Source: an uncultured Nitrosomonas sp. (GTDB taxonomy: Bacteria > Pseudomonadota > Gammaproteobacteria > Burkholderiales > Nitrosomonadaceae). From it: 37,241 nt of DNA. The DNA lies in the NCBI RefSeq assembly GCF_902826915.1, contig NZ_CADEGP010000024.1:1-37241 (forward strand), given 5' to 3'. The notes under the pieces were generated by a model. The model was not told the origin of the DNA. It made no database searches and was given only the letters and a program-made list of their open reading frames with translations. Both the position numbers and the translations under genes were made by a program. Positions 26,626 to 36,021 of the stretch are shown here, piece by piece; positions within the stretch are counted from its first letter, which is position 1, and each line of letters opens with the position of its first letter.

Positions 26626-27201
26626 CTATCTCAGCATTGCAGCAATTTCCGTATGTATTCCCGCAACTACCATCAACAACACTTGGATTAAAATCAGCAC
26701 AAATAAAGGTGACAAATCTACATTAGCAATAGGCGGGATATTCCTACGAAAAACAGCGAGAAATGGGCGAGTAAAACTATCCAACAATGGCGCCAGTGGA
26801 CTGTTTGGGTTAACCCAAGACAAAACGGCTTGTACAATGATCATCAGTAATACAATATAAAGTGTTGTTTTAATAATTTCAACAATACCCAGCAGCCCGA
26901 TCGCCCCTGATGCAGCTATAATATTCGATCCAAAGTCATTGCCTGGCATCACATAGACGATGCTCACAACGATACATTCCAGCAACCAAGCAAGCATCAG
27001 AGTAGATAAATCAATACCTGCCCAACCGGGGATAATACGACGTGCAGGTTTCACAATAAAATCAGTCACCGCAATCAAAAACTGAGATACCGGATTGTGG
27101 TAAGGGACTCGCAGCAACTGAAAATAAAAGCGCAACAATAACGCCAAAGAGAACAACCCCAAAGTAGTATCAAGAAGAAAAACAAGGATCTGATTGGACA
27201 T
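26626..27201 (-). CDS. yggT: YggT family inner membrane protein
   Basis: A 191-residue protein with two copies of the YGGT membrane unit, each with two hydrophobic helices. The first has FYFQLLRVPYHNPVSQFLIAVTDF and the second SWVNPNSPLAPLLDSFTRPFL, each with the conserved Asn-Pro. YggT proteins act in osmotic adaptation or membrane organisation; no enzymatic role is known. It sits between proC and yggU, as in many proteobacteria. Confidence 0.92.
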   Translation of the reverse strand: MSNQILVFLLDTTLGLFSLALLLRFYFQLLRVPYHNPVSQFLIAVTDFIVKPARRIIPGWAGIDLSTLMLAWLLECIVVSIVYVMPGNDFGSNIIAASGAIGLLGIVEIIKTTLYIVLLMIIVQAVLSWVNPNSPLAPLLDSFTRPFLAVFRRNIPPIANVDLSPLFVLILIQVLLMVVAGIHTEIAAMLR

Positions 27202-27245
27202 AGATATTTCCCAAAAAACGATAATGGATAGTTGTTCTTTTAACC

Positions 27246-28058
27246 TTATCTTCTACCGAATTCATCACTCATTTCATGTGAGCGATCACTTGCAGCATGG
27301 ATGGCAGTTATGATCTTACACTTAATATCACTTTTTTCCATAGCTTGAATTGCCCGTTCGGTAGTGCCCCCTTTAGAACTTACCCGCGTGCGCAGTGTAA
27401 CCACATCTTCATCACTCAAACTAGCCAACTTGCTCGCCCCCACAAAAGTCTGCAAACTGAGTTGTCTGGCTTGAGCTGGTGTCAACCCCAATTCTATCCC
27501 TGCCCGCTGCATGGATTCAATAAAATAAAAAACATACGCAGGTCCACTACCGGAAATTGCGGTTACTGCATGTAACATTTCTTCTTCTGCCACCCACAGT
27601 GTCGTGCCTACTGCAGCCAGAATCAACTCGGCATTACTTTTATCTTGCTCATTCACGCGTGAAGCTGCATAAAGACCCGTAACACCTGAACGCACAAGTG
27701 AAGGCGTATTTGGCATAGCACGCACCACTCTTTCATAACCGCCCAACCAGCGCATAATATCTGACGTACGAATGCCCGCTGCAATCGATATTATTAATTG
27801 ATCCTTCAATAAAGACGCAAGATCCTGAGTCAATTCATACAACTGTTGGGGTTTCACGGACAATAAAACAACATGACTCTTTGCGATGCCGTCGGCGAGA
27901 TCACCTGTAGCCAGAATACCAAATTCAAGTTTTAATTTTTCACGGTTTTTTGCATTAATTTCGACCACATACAACTGTTCAGCTGCAAAGCCTTGCTGCA
28001 ACAATCCGCTGATTAATGCAGTAGCCATATTGCCACCACCAATGAATGTAATATTCAT
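27246..28058 (-). CDS. proC: Pyrroline-5-carboxylate reductase
   Basis: About 270 residues. It carries out the last step of proline synthesis, reducing pyrroline-5-carboxylate with NAD(P)H. The Rossmann motif is at the N-terminus (ITFIGGGNMATALISGL), VRAMPNTPSLVRSGVTGL and the C-terminal SGSGPAYVFYFIESM and RTRVSSKGGTTERAI follow. The ATG at 28058 is preferred over one ten codons upstream because it gives the standard N-terminus and has AAGG just before it. Confidence 0.96.
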   Translation of the reverse strand: MNITFIGGGNMATALISGLLQQGFAAEQLYVVEINAKNREKLKLEFGILATGDLADGIAKSHVVLLSVKPQQLYELTQDLASLLKDQLIISIAAGIRTSDIMRWLGGYERVVRAMPNTPSLVRSGVTGLYAASRVNEQDKSNAELILAAVGTTLWVAEEEMLHAVTAISGSGPAYVFYFIESMQRAGIELGLTPAQARQLSLQTFVGASKLASLSDEDVVTLRTRVSSKGGTTERAIQAMEKSDIKCKIITAIHAASDRSHEMSDEFGRR

Positions 28059-28164
28059 ATTAACCTTGTAATGAGTTGATTGATCCATTAATAAAGCAGA
28101 AGAACCTACATTTAAAATAATTTGCGAAAATTATTCATAATCCGACTCGAGTTGTAAGTTCCCG

Positions 28165-28995
28165 TCAATGCTGACAACCCGGACAATAAAAACTGGAACG
28201 CTGGCCTTGCTTAATCTGCTTAATTACACCGGCACATTGCTTACACTGTTTACCACCGCGCCCATAAACCCAATATTGCTGCTGAAAATACCCCGGGGTT
28301 CCATCGCTATGCACAAAATCACGCAAACTACTGCCCCCAGCTTCTATCGCCAACTGCAAAGTATGCTTAATCGCTTGAATCAATCTTTCATAACGCCCTT
28401 TGCCAATTCTGCCAGCCGTTACTTTGGGATTGATTCCGGCCAGAAACAAAGCCTCATTCGCGTAAATGTTACCAACACCCACTACTACCTGATTATTCAT
28501 CAGAGTTTGTTTGATACTCGCACGCAATCCTCTGGTTCTTGCAAATAAACGTTGCGCATTAAAATCTGCTGTCAATGGTTCCGGACCTAAATTCGTCAGC
28601 AGTGGATGCTGCGCAATATTTCCCGCATGCCATAGCACCGCACCGAAGCGGCGCGGGTCGTGCAACCTAAGAATGGTCTGATCATTAAGAATTAAATCAA
28701 AATGATCATGTTTTCGCGGCAATTCTGGCGATTGCGCCAATCTTGGCAGTAAAACACGTAAACTGCCCGACATTCCCAAATGAAGAATCAGTATTCCTCT
28801 ACCGCAATCCAACAACAGATATTTGGCCCGTCGCACCACCGCTTGAATCGTCGATCCCGACAATAATTCAGGCAAATCATGCGGTATTGGCCAACGCAGC
28901 ATTGCATTACGAATAATAACGTTAGCAATTAACTTACCGGTCAAATGCGGAGCAATACCACGACACGTTGTTTCGACTTCTGGTAATTCCGGCAT
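28165..28995 (-). CDS. mutM: Formamidopyrimidine-DNA glycosylase
   Basis: A 276-residue bifunctional glycosylase/AP lyase that removes 8-oxoguanine and formamidopyrimidines. Pro2 and Glu3 begin the catalytic MPELPEVET. The helix-two-turn-helix is at [15 protein letters not shown], and the C-terminal zinc finger CKQC...CPGC completes the protein. It lies 14 bases after the DUF4340 gene and is followed by proC after a 106-base gap. Confidence 0.97.
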   Translation of the reverse strand: MPELPEVETTCRGIAPHLTGKLIANVIIRNAMLRWPIPHDLPELLSGSTIQAVVRRAKYLLLDCGRGILILHLGMSGSLRVLLPRLAQSPELPRKHDHFDLILNDQTILRLHDPRRFGAVLWHAGNIAQHPLLTNLGPEPLTADFNAQRLFARTRGLRASIKQTLMNNQVVVGVGNIYANEALFLAGINPKVTAGRIGKGRYERLIQAIKHTLQLAIEAGGSSLRDFVHSDGTPGYFQQQYWVYGRGGKQCKQCAGVIKQIKQGQRSSFYCPGCQH

Positions 28996-29009
28996 CAGTG
29001 TTCAGAAAT

Positions 29010-29867
29010 TTATTTATTCAACAACATTGTGCTTGGGTTAATTAATTGCTGTCCCACTTCAATCGGAAAGTAATACCCAATTTTTTCCGGCATGCGTCGT
29101 AGCACTATCGAATATTCATTTTGTAGCATATTGAATCTTACTATGTTTCCATTCCGCATACTGATTTGTATAATGCCTCTTTCAACAAAACCAGAATCAA
29201 GCCCTCCCTCCAATTTCACCGCTCCAGCTCGGGCAGTTTGCCACAATTGAATCCACCGTGTAAGCACTTCATCATCAAATTTATCCTTAGAATAAGGTTG
29301 GATGGTGCGCCATCTGTGATTTTGAAATTCCACTACCCATCGGTCCATTTCAAATCTAATAGGAATCTCATCGGGTGCCAGTAATTCTGAGTTAATTAGA
29401 TCGCTGACAGTTAACGACATGGCAAGCGCATAACGCGGTGAAATCAAATAAACAAAGTCGTTGGTCACAACATATTGTTGATTAGTTGTCGGGGAGAACC
29501 CGCCAAAACCGAAATACTCATTGTCAGCATACAACTGAAGATAAGGTCGATCCAGATTAAATCGCTCCAGATTTTCCAGTGCAAAACGCTGATAGCTACT
29601 TGCCTTCAAAATTTCCAGAATTTCTCCGATTTTTTTCTCATCTGCTCTTGCTTGTATCGGTTCGGTCATCCACCACTGATCATTCGATTGCTTTAAAACA
29701 ATTTCTTGCTGCTTATTCAGGATACGCGCACTCTGCACAGACTCACCCGTGGTGGTAGAAATCGGATATTCCTGAATCGCATCAGATTGCGGCCTAAAGT
29801 AGAGAAACACCACCAAACCTGCGATGGTAGCAAACATAATCAAATTTAAACGAGAGTGATGAGTCAT
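29010..29867 (-). CDS. DUF4340 domain protein of a Gld-type ABC cassette
   Basis: About 285 residues. One N-terminal hydrophobic helix (LIMFATIAGLVVFLYF) anchors a soluble domain with the DUF4340 features: SVQSARILNKQQEIVLKQSN and WMTEPIQARADEKKIGEIL, then a repeated half with similar strand patterns. The ATG at 29867 overlaps the stop of the GldG-like gene in ATGA, so translation is coupled; a longer frame up to 29909 is less likely. The function of DUF4340 is unknown. Its position implies a periplasmic partner of the transporter. Confidence 0.85.
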   Translation of the reverse strand: MTHHSRLNLIMFATIAGLVVFLYFRPQSDAIQEYPISTTTGESVQSARILNKQQEIVLKQSNDQWWMTEPIQARADEKKIGEILEILKASSYQRFALENLERFNLDRPYLQLYADNEYFGFGGFSPTTNQQYVVTNDFVYLISPRYALAMSLTVSDLINSELLAPDEIPIRFEMDRWVVEFQNHRWRTIQPYSKDKFDDEVLTRWIQLWQTARAGAVKLEGGLDSGFVERGIIQISMRNGNIVRFNMLQNEYSIVLRRMPEKIGYYFPIEVGQQLINPSTMLLNK

Positions 29868-31225
29868 TTTGCTATTCTTCTGCGACGCCACCAAATAACA
29901 AATCCACATACCAGAAAGAATGTGGGCAGTAACACAAGAAAACCCACGGCAATCAAAGCAAGCTCAGATTCACTTAAAATCAAACTACTATCTATTGTTG
30001 CACGTGGCTGTATCACAATTAATTCTTCATCACCCGTCAACCAATTAATTAAATTAACGCCAAAATCCAGATTGCTACCATTCCCCAAATACATATTAGC
30101 TAGAAAGTGTCCACTACCGACAACGACAATGCGTTGTTCGCGATCCCGGATATTACGCACCAATGCAACCGCTATGCTGACCGGGCCGGGCACGTCTGTT
30201 GCTTGATCAAAAGTAATGCTTCCATTCAGATCATCGGTTTCGACCCAACCCTGCTGGGCCACTTCAACCAATGCGATACTACTCCAGTCTTCATTTTCAT
30301 TTATCGTAATCTGGCGTGCAAAGGGAAATACCGTAATATAGTCAAAATTATCGGTTATCACATGCCGTCCATAAATTGCGCCTAAAGCAAATGTAATCGG
30401 TGCCTTAAGCTGTTCGGCTTGAGGGTCAATGACAACGCCCGGCGTAAGCGTTAAACGCAATTTTTCCGTCAATGGCAATAATCCACGTAGTGATTCCTGA
30501 TCGACCAGCCATAATAAATTACCCCCTCGATCAATATAATTCAGCAGTCTGTCCACTTCTCCTGGCAACAAATCAGCCTGGGGTGAAGCAATCAGCAATA
30601 CACTTGCATTTGCGGGAACATCTTGTTCAATCGCAAAATTCAATGTCTGGCTGTTAAAACCATTGGTGCGAAGATATTTGCCAAATTCGCCTAAATCATA
30701 ATTGGCATTCCCTTCGAGCCTGCGTTCTCCATGACCACTCAACGCTACAATCAATTTATCTTCTGCTCGCGCCAAACGCATCAAAGCATTAGAAAATGCC
30801 TGTTCGTTAATGGTAGTTAAATGCTCAGTCCTCTGGTTGTATTGGATTACCAATTCGCCATTGACCTTCACATCAGCTTGCTGTGTCAGTATGGGTTGTT
30901 CAACCGGATCAATAAATGCTAGAGAAAGATCCGGCTTTATTCGCTGATAAAGCCCAATAAAATCGGCAATAATTTTTCGAATATCACCAAATTGCGCGTG
31001 CTGCTCAGTTGCATAGGCTGTCACTAGAATCGGGGCATGCAATTTTTGCAGAATTTCAATACTGGATTCACTCAGACTATTTCGCCCATTCTGGCTAACA
31101 TCCCATTGAAAACGATATTGCGCCGCAAAAAAAACCAGCACCATGAGTAACAACAATAACAAAACAACAAATACGCCATTTTGTATTCGGTAGTGTCGTC
31201 GTAGTTTTTTATTCAGCAGTGTCAT
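29864..31225 (-). CDS. GldG-like ABC transporter auxiliary protein
   Basis: A 453-residue protein with a hydrophobic helix near each end (about 18-35 and 420-443) and a large domain between them that should lie outside the cytoplasm. LPGEVDRLLNYIDRGGNLLWLVD and KLIVALSGHGERRLEGNANYDLG match the ABC-transporter auxiliary/GldG family. The C-terminus ends in a basic WWRRRRIAK, expected for the cytoplasmic side. It lies 19 bases after the permease gene and overlaps DUF4340 by 4 bases. Confidence 0.87.
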   Translation of the reverse strand: MTLLNKKLRRHYRIQNGVFVVLLLLLLMVLVFFAAQYRFQWDVSQNGRNSLSESSIEILQKLHAPILVTAYATEQHAQFGDIRKIIADFIGLYQRIKPDLSLAFIDPVEQPILTQQADVKVNGELVIQYNQRTEHLTTINEQAFSNALMRLARAEDKLIVALSGHGERRLEGNANYDLGEFGKYLRTNGFNSQTLNFAIEQDVPANASVLLIASPQADLLPGEVDRLLNYIDRGGNLLWLVDQESLRGLLPLTEKLRLTLTPGVVIDPQAEQLKAPITFALGAIYGRHVITDNFDYITVFPFARQITINENEDWSSIALVEVAQQGWVETDDLNGSITFDQATDVPGPVSIAVALVRNIRDREQRIVVVGSGHFLANMYLGNGSNLDFGVNLINWLTGDEELIVIQPRATIDSSLILSESELALIAVGFLVLLPTFFLVCGFVIWWRRRRIAK

Positions 31226-31244
31226 GTCGTATCATCAAAGTTAC

Positions 31245-31988
31245 CTACCCATGTAAACGCTCACCATTCAGGCGACGAATTGTCAGCACTAAGAAAGTCA
31301 CGATAAACAATACACAATAGGCAATACTCAAGGTATCAATCAAGCCCTGATTAAAATATCTAAAATGCTTCAACAGAGAAATATAGTGAATCCAACCCTC
31401 TGTTTCACTCGCAACCAGATCGATTACCCACAGTCCCAATAGCACCCCCAAGGAACCAATCGCAGCAATCGCCGGTTGCGCCGTTAGGCTTGAAACATAA
31501 AGGCCGAGCGCTGAGAAGCACGCAGTCACTAAAAATAATCCTAGCGTGTTGCTGAGTAACAAGCCCAAATCCAATACCCCGCCTATTCGCAATGAAATAG
31601 ATAATGTGACAATCAACATAACCACGACTGCCAGAAAAATCATTAAGCCTAAAAATTTACCTAATACAATATCGGTGATAGAAACTGGCGAAGAAATTAG
31701 TAAAGTCAAAGTGCGGTTTCGACGCTCTTCGGCCAATAAGCGCATAGATAATATCGGTGTTAGCATCAACAAAACAATTGCTGCCAAAGCAAAGACAGGA
31801 GAGATAATAACTTCCGTAATTCCCGGAGAATTGATCACTTGCAGTAATTGCGATTGTATCTCAAGAAAAGCATCCAATCGCACCAGAAAAAAGCCTGCGA
31901 ACACGAGCTGAATCAATGCCAGCATTATCCAAGCCAAAGGAGAAATAAACAGCATACTTAATTCCTTACGGATAATGGTCACTACCAT
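31245..31988 (-). CDS. ABC-2 type transporter permease (GldF-like)
   Basis: A 247-residue membrane protein with about six hydrophobic helices. The N-terminal IIRKELSMLFISPLAWIML and the ABC-2 pattern LTPILSMRLLAEERRNRTLTLLISSPVSITDIVLGKFLG, which lies before helix 3, are clear family marks. A good AGGAAG ribosome site precedes the ATG. It pairs with the ATPase gene 19 bases upstream. Confidence 0.92.
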   Translation of the reverse strand: MVVTIIRKELSMLFISPLAWIMLALIQLVFAGFFLVRLDAFLEIQSQLLQVINSPGITEVIISPVFALAAIVLLMLTPILSMRLLAEERRNRTLTLLISSPVSITDIVLGKFLGLMIFLAVVVMLIVTLSISLRIGGVLDLGLLLSNTLGLFLVTACFSALGLYVSSLTAQPAIAAIGSLGVLLGLWVIDLVASETEGWIHYISLLKHFRYFNQGLIDTLSIAYCVLFIVTFLVLTIRRLNGERLHG

Positions 31989-32007
31989 GGTATATCTTCC
32001 TGTTTAT

Positions 32008-32739
32008 TCATGACTGTGTCAGTTGCGTAAATATATCTCCCAGATTACTGTCTTGTTGCCGCAACTCGATCATAGTTTGGTCAAAAACTACCGTCCCCTT
32101 GTGCATGATTTGCACTCTGTCACAAACATTTTCAACTTCAGGCAAGATATGGGTTGATAAAATAACACTACTCGCCACCCCCAACTCTATGATTAATCGC
32201 CTTATTTCTAGAATTTGATTGGGATCAAGACCAACCGTTGGCTCATCAAGAATAATCACATCTGGGTTATGAATAATTGCTTGCGCAATGCCCACGCGTT
32301 GCTGAAAACCCTTAGATAATGCTCCGATCAAATGTTTGCTCTGATGACCTAAGCCACAGCGCTGTTTCACATCTTTTAACATAGTTTGCATGGCTTGTTT
32401 GTCAACACGATGTAATCGGGCAACCAATAATAAGTATTCATCAACCGTCATATCGAAATAAAGCGGTGGAACCTCAGGCAGAAAACCCAAATGCGCCTTG
32501 GCTTCTAGCGGCTTATCCAATAAATCAATGCCACAGATTTCTATGCTGCCACTAGTTGGCGCAAGATTTCCCGACAGCATGCGCATGGTTGTGCTTTTAC
32601 CTGCGCCATTAGGTCCGAGCAGTCCCAATACCTCTCCTCGCCTTAATTGCAGGTTAACATCATATACCACAGCATGATGCCCAAAATTACGACACAGATT
32701 CTGTGTTGACAAAGTTACCGACCCCGACGCATCGATCAT
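32008..32739 (-). CDS. ABC transporter ATP-binding protein (GldA/NosF-like)
   Basis: A 243-residue ATPase with Walker A GPNGAGKST (42-50), the signature segment LSKGFQQRVGIAQAI, Walker B VIILDEPTVGLDP, and the switch histidine in STHILPEVE. SKG replaces the usual SGG in the signature, a variation common in this ABC-2 branch. It opens the ten-gene minus-strand run and should energise the adjacent permease. The cargo is not identifiable. Confidence 0.94.
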   Translation of the reverse strand: MIDASGSVTLSTQNLCRNFGHHAVVYDVNLQLRRGEVLGLLGPNGAGKSTTMRMLSGNLAPTSGSIEICGIDLLDKPLEAKAHLGFLPEVPPLYFDMTVDEYLLLVARLHRVDKQAMQTMLKDVKQRCGLGHQSKHLIGALSKGFQQRVGIAQAIIHNPDVIILDEPTVGLDPNQILEIRRLIIELGVASSVILSTHILPEVENVCDRVQIMHKGTVVFDQTMIELRQQDSNLGDIFTQLTQS

Positions 32740-33197
32740 ACAAGCAAGTCCCTATAATTTAATAATCGCATAAAGAATTTTTAATCGGTGACGTAATCTC
32801 AAGCAATCGTGCAATCTAGATTGCCTGATTTAATTAATAGTATATATTTCGAACTACTCTGGAATTCACCTGCTTTGATTAAATTGCTACAATATCAAAT
32901 GAAACAAAGCAGTATATTTCCTTTCATTAGATCGCGAATTCTATTATTAGTATGAGAACCGCATGATTTTTATCGATTAAGCATACTAATTCCCTTAGTT
33001 CAATTCAATTTACAACACGTTTCCGTTGTAATTAAACAACATATTAATTTGCGATAATATGCAAACAAACTGATAATAGAACACTAATTAGCTCGAAGTA
33101 GTAGAATAGCAAAGACTTTCAATTGTAATGGCAAGGCATTTATTTGCATTGCCGACAGAACTTTCAGAAATATAGTTTTCATTAAAAGGACAACATC
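32740..33197. other. 458-base AT-rich gap between divergent operons
   Basis: No gene is seen. It must contain the promoters for the ABC-led run (leftward) and for the OmpA-family gene (rightward). A TACAAT-like hexamer near 32888 and a GATAAT near 33053 are possible -10 boxes but lack well-spaced -35 partners. Confidence 0.5.
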
Positions 33198-33854
33198 ATG
33201 AAAAAAACATCAGCCAAAAATACTCTTATTGGAATGATTCTTATACCAGCAATGTTTTCTGGTGCTGTCTTAGCACAAGAAACAAACACTGATCAATCAA
33301 CCAAACCGCAAGCTTACGGCATTGATGGCCGTGGTGAGGTTGCAAGAAACTCAACTGGGTTATGCTGGCGCACCAGCTATTGGACACCCGCCATGGCAAT
33401 TCATGAATGTGACCCGGATCTGGTCAAGAAACCAGTAATAGTAGCGGAAGCGCCTCCACCACCGCCTAAAACAACACCTGAAAAAATCACATTCTCTGCC
33501 GATGCTTTATTTGATTTTGATAGTTCAAAATTAAAACCCAATGGCATTCAATCTCTTAATGAATTTGTTACAGGTATAGAGGGTGTAAAATATGATCTTA
33601 TTATTGCTGTAGGTTATGCTGATCGCATCGGATCAAATGAATACAACAAAGCACTTTCGTTACGTCGTGCCGAATCGGTAAAATCGCATTTAGTATCAAG
33701 GGGCATTGACCCAAGTCTCATCTTTGTTGACGGCAAAGGCGAAGCCAATCCAGTAACAGGCAATACCTGTGCTGGTGAAAGAAGATCCAAAGAATTGATT
33801 GCTTGTTTAGCACCTGATCGTCGGGTTGAAATTGAAGTCGCAGGTACCCGATAA
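33198..33854 (+). CDS. OmpA-family outer membrane/peptidoglycan-associated protein
   Basis: A 218-residue protein. A signal peptide (MKKTSAKNTLIGMILIPAMF then SGAVLAQ) directs it to the periplasm, with cleavage after Ala26 likely. A short segment with two cysteines (GLCWRTSYWTPAMAIHECD) and a Pro-rich hinge (APPPPPKTTP) lead to an OmpA C-terminal domain (~95-215) with ALFDFDSSKLKPNG, VGYADRIGSNEYNKALSLRRA and RRVEIEVAG. There is no beta-barrel domain, so it is not a classical porin-like OmpA. AAGGAC precedes the ATG and a strong terminator follows, so it is likely monocistronic. Confidence 0.93.
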   Translation: MKKTSAKNTLIGMILIPAMFSGAVLAQETNTDQSTKPQAYGIDGRGEVARNSTGLCWRTSYWTPAMAIHECDPDLVKKPVIVAEAPPPPPKTTPEKITFSADALFDFDSSKLKPNGIQSLNEFVTGIEGVKYDLIIAVGYADRIGSNEYNKALSLRRAESVKSHLVSRGIDPSLIFVDGKGEANPVTGNTCAGERRSKELIACLAPDRRVEIEVAGTR

Positions 33855-33880
33855 ACCACATTAGTTTGTTATTGTTGCTA

Positions 33881-33912
33881 AAAAAGCCCTGCACATTCCA
33901 GCGGGGCTTTTT
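33881..33912 (+). terminator. Rho-independent terminator after the OmpA-family gene
   Basis: A 12-base stem with one G-T pair (33881-33892 and 33901-33912), an 8-base loop and a following T-rich run (TTCTTTTAT). It ends 23 bases before the mtaD start, so mtaD must have its promoter inside or after it, or depend on readthrough. Confidence 0.9.
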
Positions 33913-33935
33913 CTTTTATACATATTGCTTAACAA

Positions 33936-35276
33936 ATGAGTAATCGGGAAGAGGTTGATGCATTAATTGAAGCGAAATGGATTATTCCTGTTGAACCTGC
34001 TGAAATTGTTCTCAATCAACATGCCATTGCAATTGATCAAGGACTCATCAAAGATATTCTTCCGATAACCGAGGCCAGTCAACGTTACAAACCGCAACAA
34101 ACACTCACTCTGAGTGATCACGCATTAATTCCGGGATTGATCAATTTGCACACTCATGCAGCCATGACGCTTATGCGAGGACTTGCTGACGATCTACCTC
34201 TAATGAAATGGCTCAACAAGCATATCTGGCCGACAGAAAATCAGCATGTCAACGCGCAATTTGTACTAGATGGTACTCAGCTCGCTTGTGCTGAGATGAT
34301 CAAAGGTGGCATTACCTGCTTCAATGACATGTATTTTTTCCCGGAATCCTGTGCGAAAGCCGCGATAAGTTCGGGAATACGCGCCGCTATCGGCATGATT
34401 GTAATTGATTTCCCGACACCTTATGCCAGCGATGCCGACGATTATCTGGCCAAAGGATTGGAATTACGCGACAAGTATCAACACAATTCGCTGCTATCCT
34501 TCTGTTTTGCACCTCACGCGCCCTATACCGTCAGCGACAAAACCTTTAACAGCATTCTGACCTACGCAGAACAACTCGACGCACCGGTTCATACCCATTT
34601 GCATGAAACCCGGGATGAAATTCGCATCAACCTGGAATCAAGTGGGGTAAGACCCTTAGAACGCATGCAACAATTAGGACTACTCAGCCCCAATTTGATC
34701 GCCGTGCATATGGTGCATCTGACCGATTATGAAATTAAACTGGCACACCAATATAATTGCAGCATCGCACACTGTCCTTCATCTAATATGAAATTGGCCA
34801 GTGGAATTGCACCAATCTCATCATTAATAAATCAAGGTGTTAATGTCGGCCTCGGCACCGATGGCGCAGCCAGCAATAATCGCTTGGATATGTTTGAAGA
34901 AATGCGCCTTGCGGCGCTGCTAGCCAAAGTAACCAATGGCCGAGCAGATACCCTCCCCGCCCATCAAGTGCTGAAAATGGCTACCTTGAACGGTGCCAAT
35001 GCTTTAGGATTGGGTCAACTGACTGGCTCATTGACCATTGGAAAAGCAGCCGATATCACAGCCATCAATTTCTCTCACCTTAATCTTACCCCTTGCTATG
35101 ACCCCGTCTCACATTTAGTCTATGCCGCAGGCCGTGAAAACGTGAGCCATGTGTGGGTAAATGGTAGAATGCTGCTGGAAGACAAACAATTGACGACGCT
35201 TAACCAAGCTGAACTGCAATATCGCACAACCATCTGGCAAGAACGTATTGCGGCAACGTCAAAACAATCGAACTAA
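33936..35276 (+). CDS. mtaD: 5-methylthioadenosine/S-adenosylhomocysteine deaminase-like amidohydrolase
   Basis: A 446-residue metal-dependent amidohydrolase (TRZ/ATZ family). Metal and active-site motifs are in order: [36 protein letters not shown] and [13 protein letters not shown]. Relatives deaminate methylthioadenosine, S-adenosylhomocysteine or 5'-deoxyadenosine, products of SAM use. It sits 10 bases before ubiG, a SAM-dependent methyltransferase that releases S-adenosylhomocysteine, which makes that product a plausible substrate. There is no clear ribosome site. Confidence 0.87.
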   Translation: MSNREEVDALIEAKWIIPVEPAEIVLNQHAIAIDQGLIKDILPITEASQRYKPQQTLTLSDHALIPGLINLHTHAAMTLMRGLADDLPLMKWLNKHIWPTENQHVNAQFVLDGTQLACAEMIKGGITCFNDMYFFPESCAKAAISSGIRAAIGMIVIDFPTPYASDADDYLAKGLELRDKYQHNSLLSFCFAPHAPYTVSDKTFNSILTYAEQLDAPVHTHLHETRDEIRINLESSGVRPLERMQQLGLLSPNLIAVHMVHLTDYEIKLAHQYNCSIAHCPSSNMKLASGIAPISSLINQGVNVGLGTDGAASNNRLDMFEEMRLAALLAKVTNGRADTLPAHQVLKMATLNGANALGLGQLTGSLTIGKAADITAINFSHLNLTPCYDPVSHLVYAAGRENVSHVWVNGRMLLEDKQLTTLNQAELQYRTTIWQERIAATSKQSN

Positions 35277-35286
35277 AGGAGCGCAC

Positions 35287-35994
35287 ATGGAAAATGACGG
35301 TATTAACGCTGATCCAATGGAACTCGAGAAATTCAGCCAGCTTGCTCACCGCTGGTGGGATCCGAACAGTGAATTTAAACCATTACATGATATCAACCCA
35401 TTACGCCTTAACTACATCAATGACCTGACTGAAGGACTGGCAGGAAAAACCGTGCTGGATGTCGGTTGCGGTGGCGGCATTCTATCCGAAAGCATGGCAT
35501 CATTGGACGCACATGTCACCGGCATTGACCTGAGCGATAAAGCACTCAAGGTGGCCAAGCTGCACCTGCTGGAAAGCGGTCATGACGTTGATTATCGCAA
35601 AATTACCGTAGAATCTCTGGCGCAAGAAAAACCGCATTACTATGATGTTGTCACCTGCATGGAAATGCTCGAGCATGTGCCCGACCCAATGAGCGTTATT
35701 CACGCGTGCACTCAATTGGTCAAACCAGATGGCTGGGTATTTTTCTCAACCATCAATCGCAACCCGAAATCCTATCTGTTCGCCATTATTGGCGCAGAAT
35801 ATATTTTAAATCTATTGCCGCGCGGCACGCATGAATATGCCAAATTTATCAAGCCTTCCGAACTTGCGCGTATGGCGCGTAATGCTGGCCTAACCGACGA
35901 AAAATTGATCGGCATGACGTATAATCCGTTCACCAAAATATATGCATTGGAAAATGATACCGACGTCAACTACATCATGGCATATCGCAGCTAA
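35287..35994 (+). CDS. ubiG: Bifunctional 3-demethylubiquinone-9/2-octaprenyl-6-hydroxyphenol O-methyltransferase
   Basis: A 235-residue class I SAM methyltransferase that does both O-methylations of ubiquinone synthesis. [14 protein letters not shown] (57-70) is the SAM motif, preceded by the UbiG-typical [20 protein letters not shown] with INPLRLNYI, and followed by [15 protein letters not shown] and [21 protein letters not shown]. The ATG at 35287 has AAGGAG eight bases upstream and gives the standard N-terminus; the open frame extends further upstream. It is in an operon with mtaD and gph. Confidence 0.97.
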   Translation: MENDGINADPMELEKFSQLAHRWWDPNSEFKPLHDINPLRLNYINDLTEGLAGKTVLDVGCGGGILSESMASLDAHVTGIDLSDKALKVAKLHLLESGHDVDYRKITVESLAQEKPHYYDVVTCMEMLEHVPDPMSVIHACTQLVKPDGWVFFSTINRNPKSYLFAIIGAEYILNLLPRGTHEYAKFIKPSELARMARNAGLTDEKLIGMTYNPFTKIYALENDTDVNYIMAYRS

Positions 35995-36021
35995 CTCACA
36001 TTTTATCGCTAAACGCACTGA

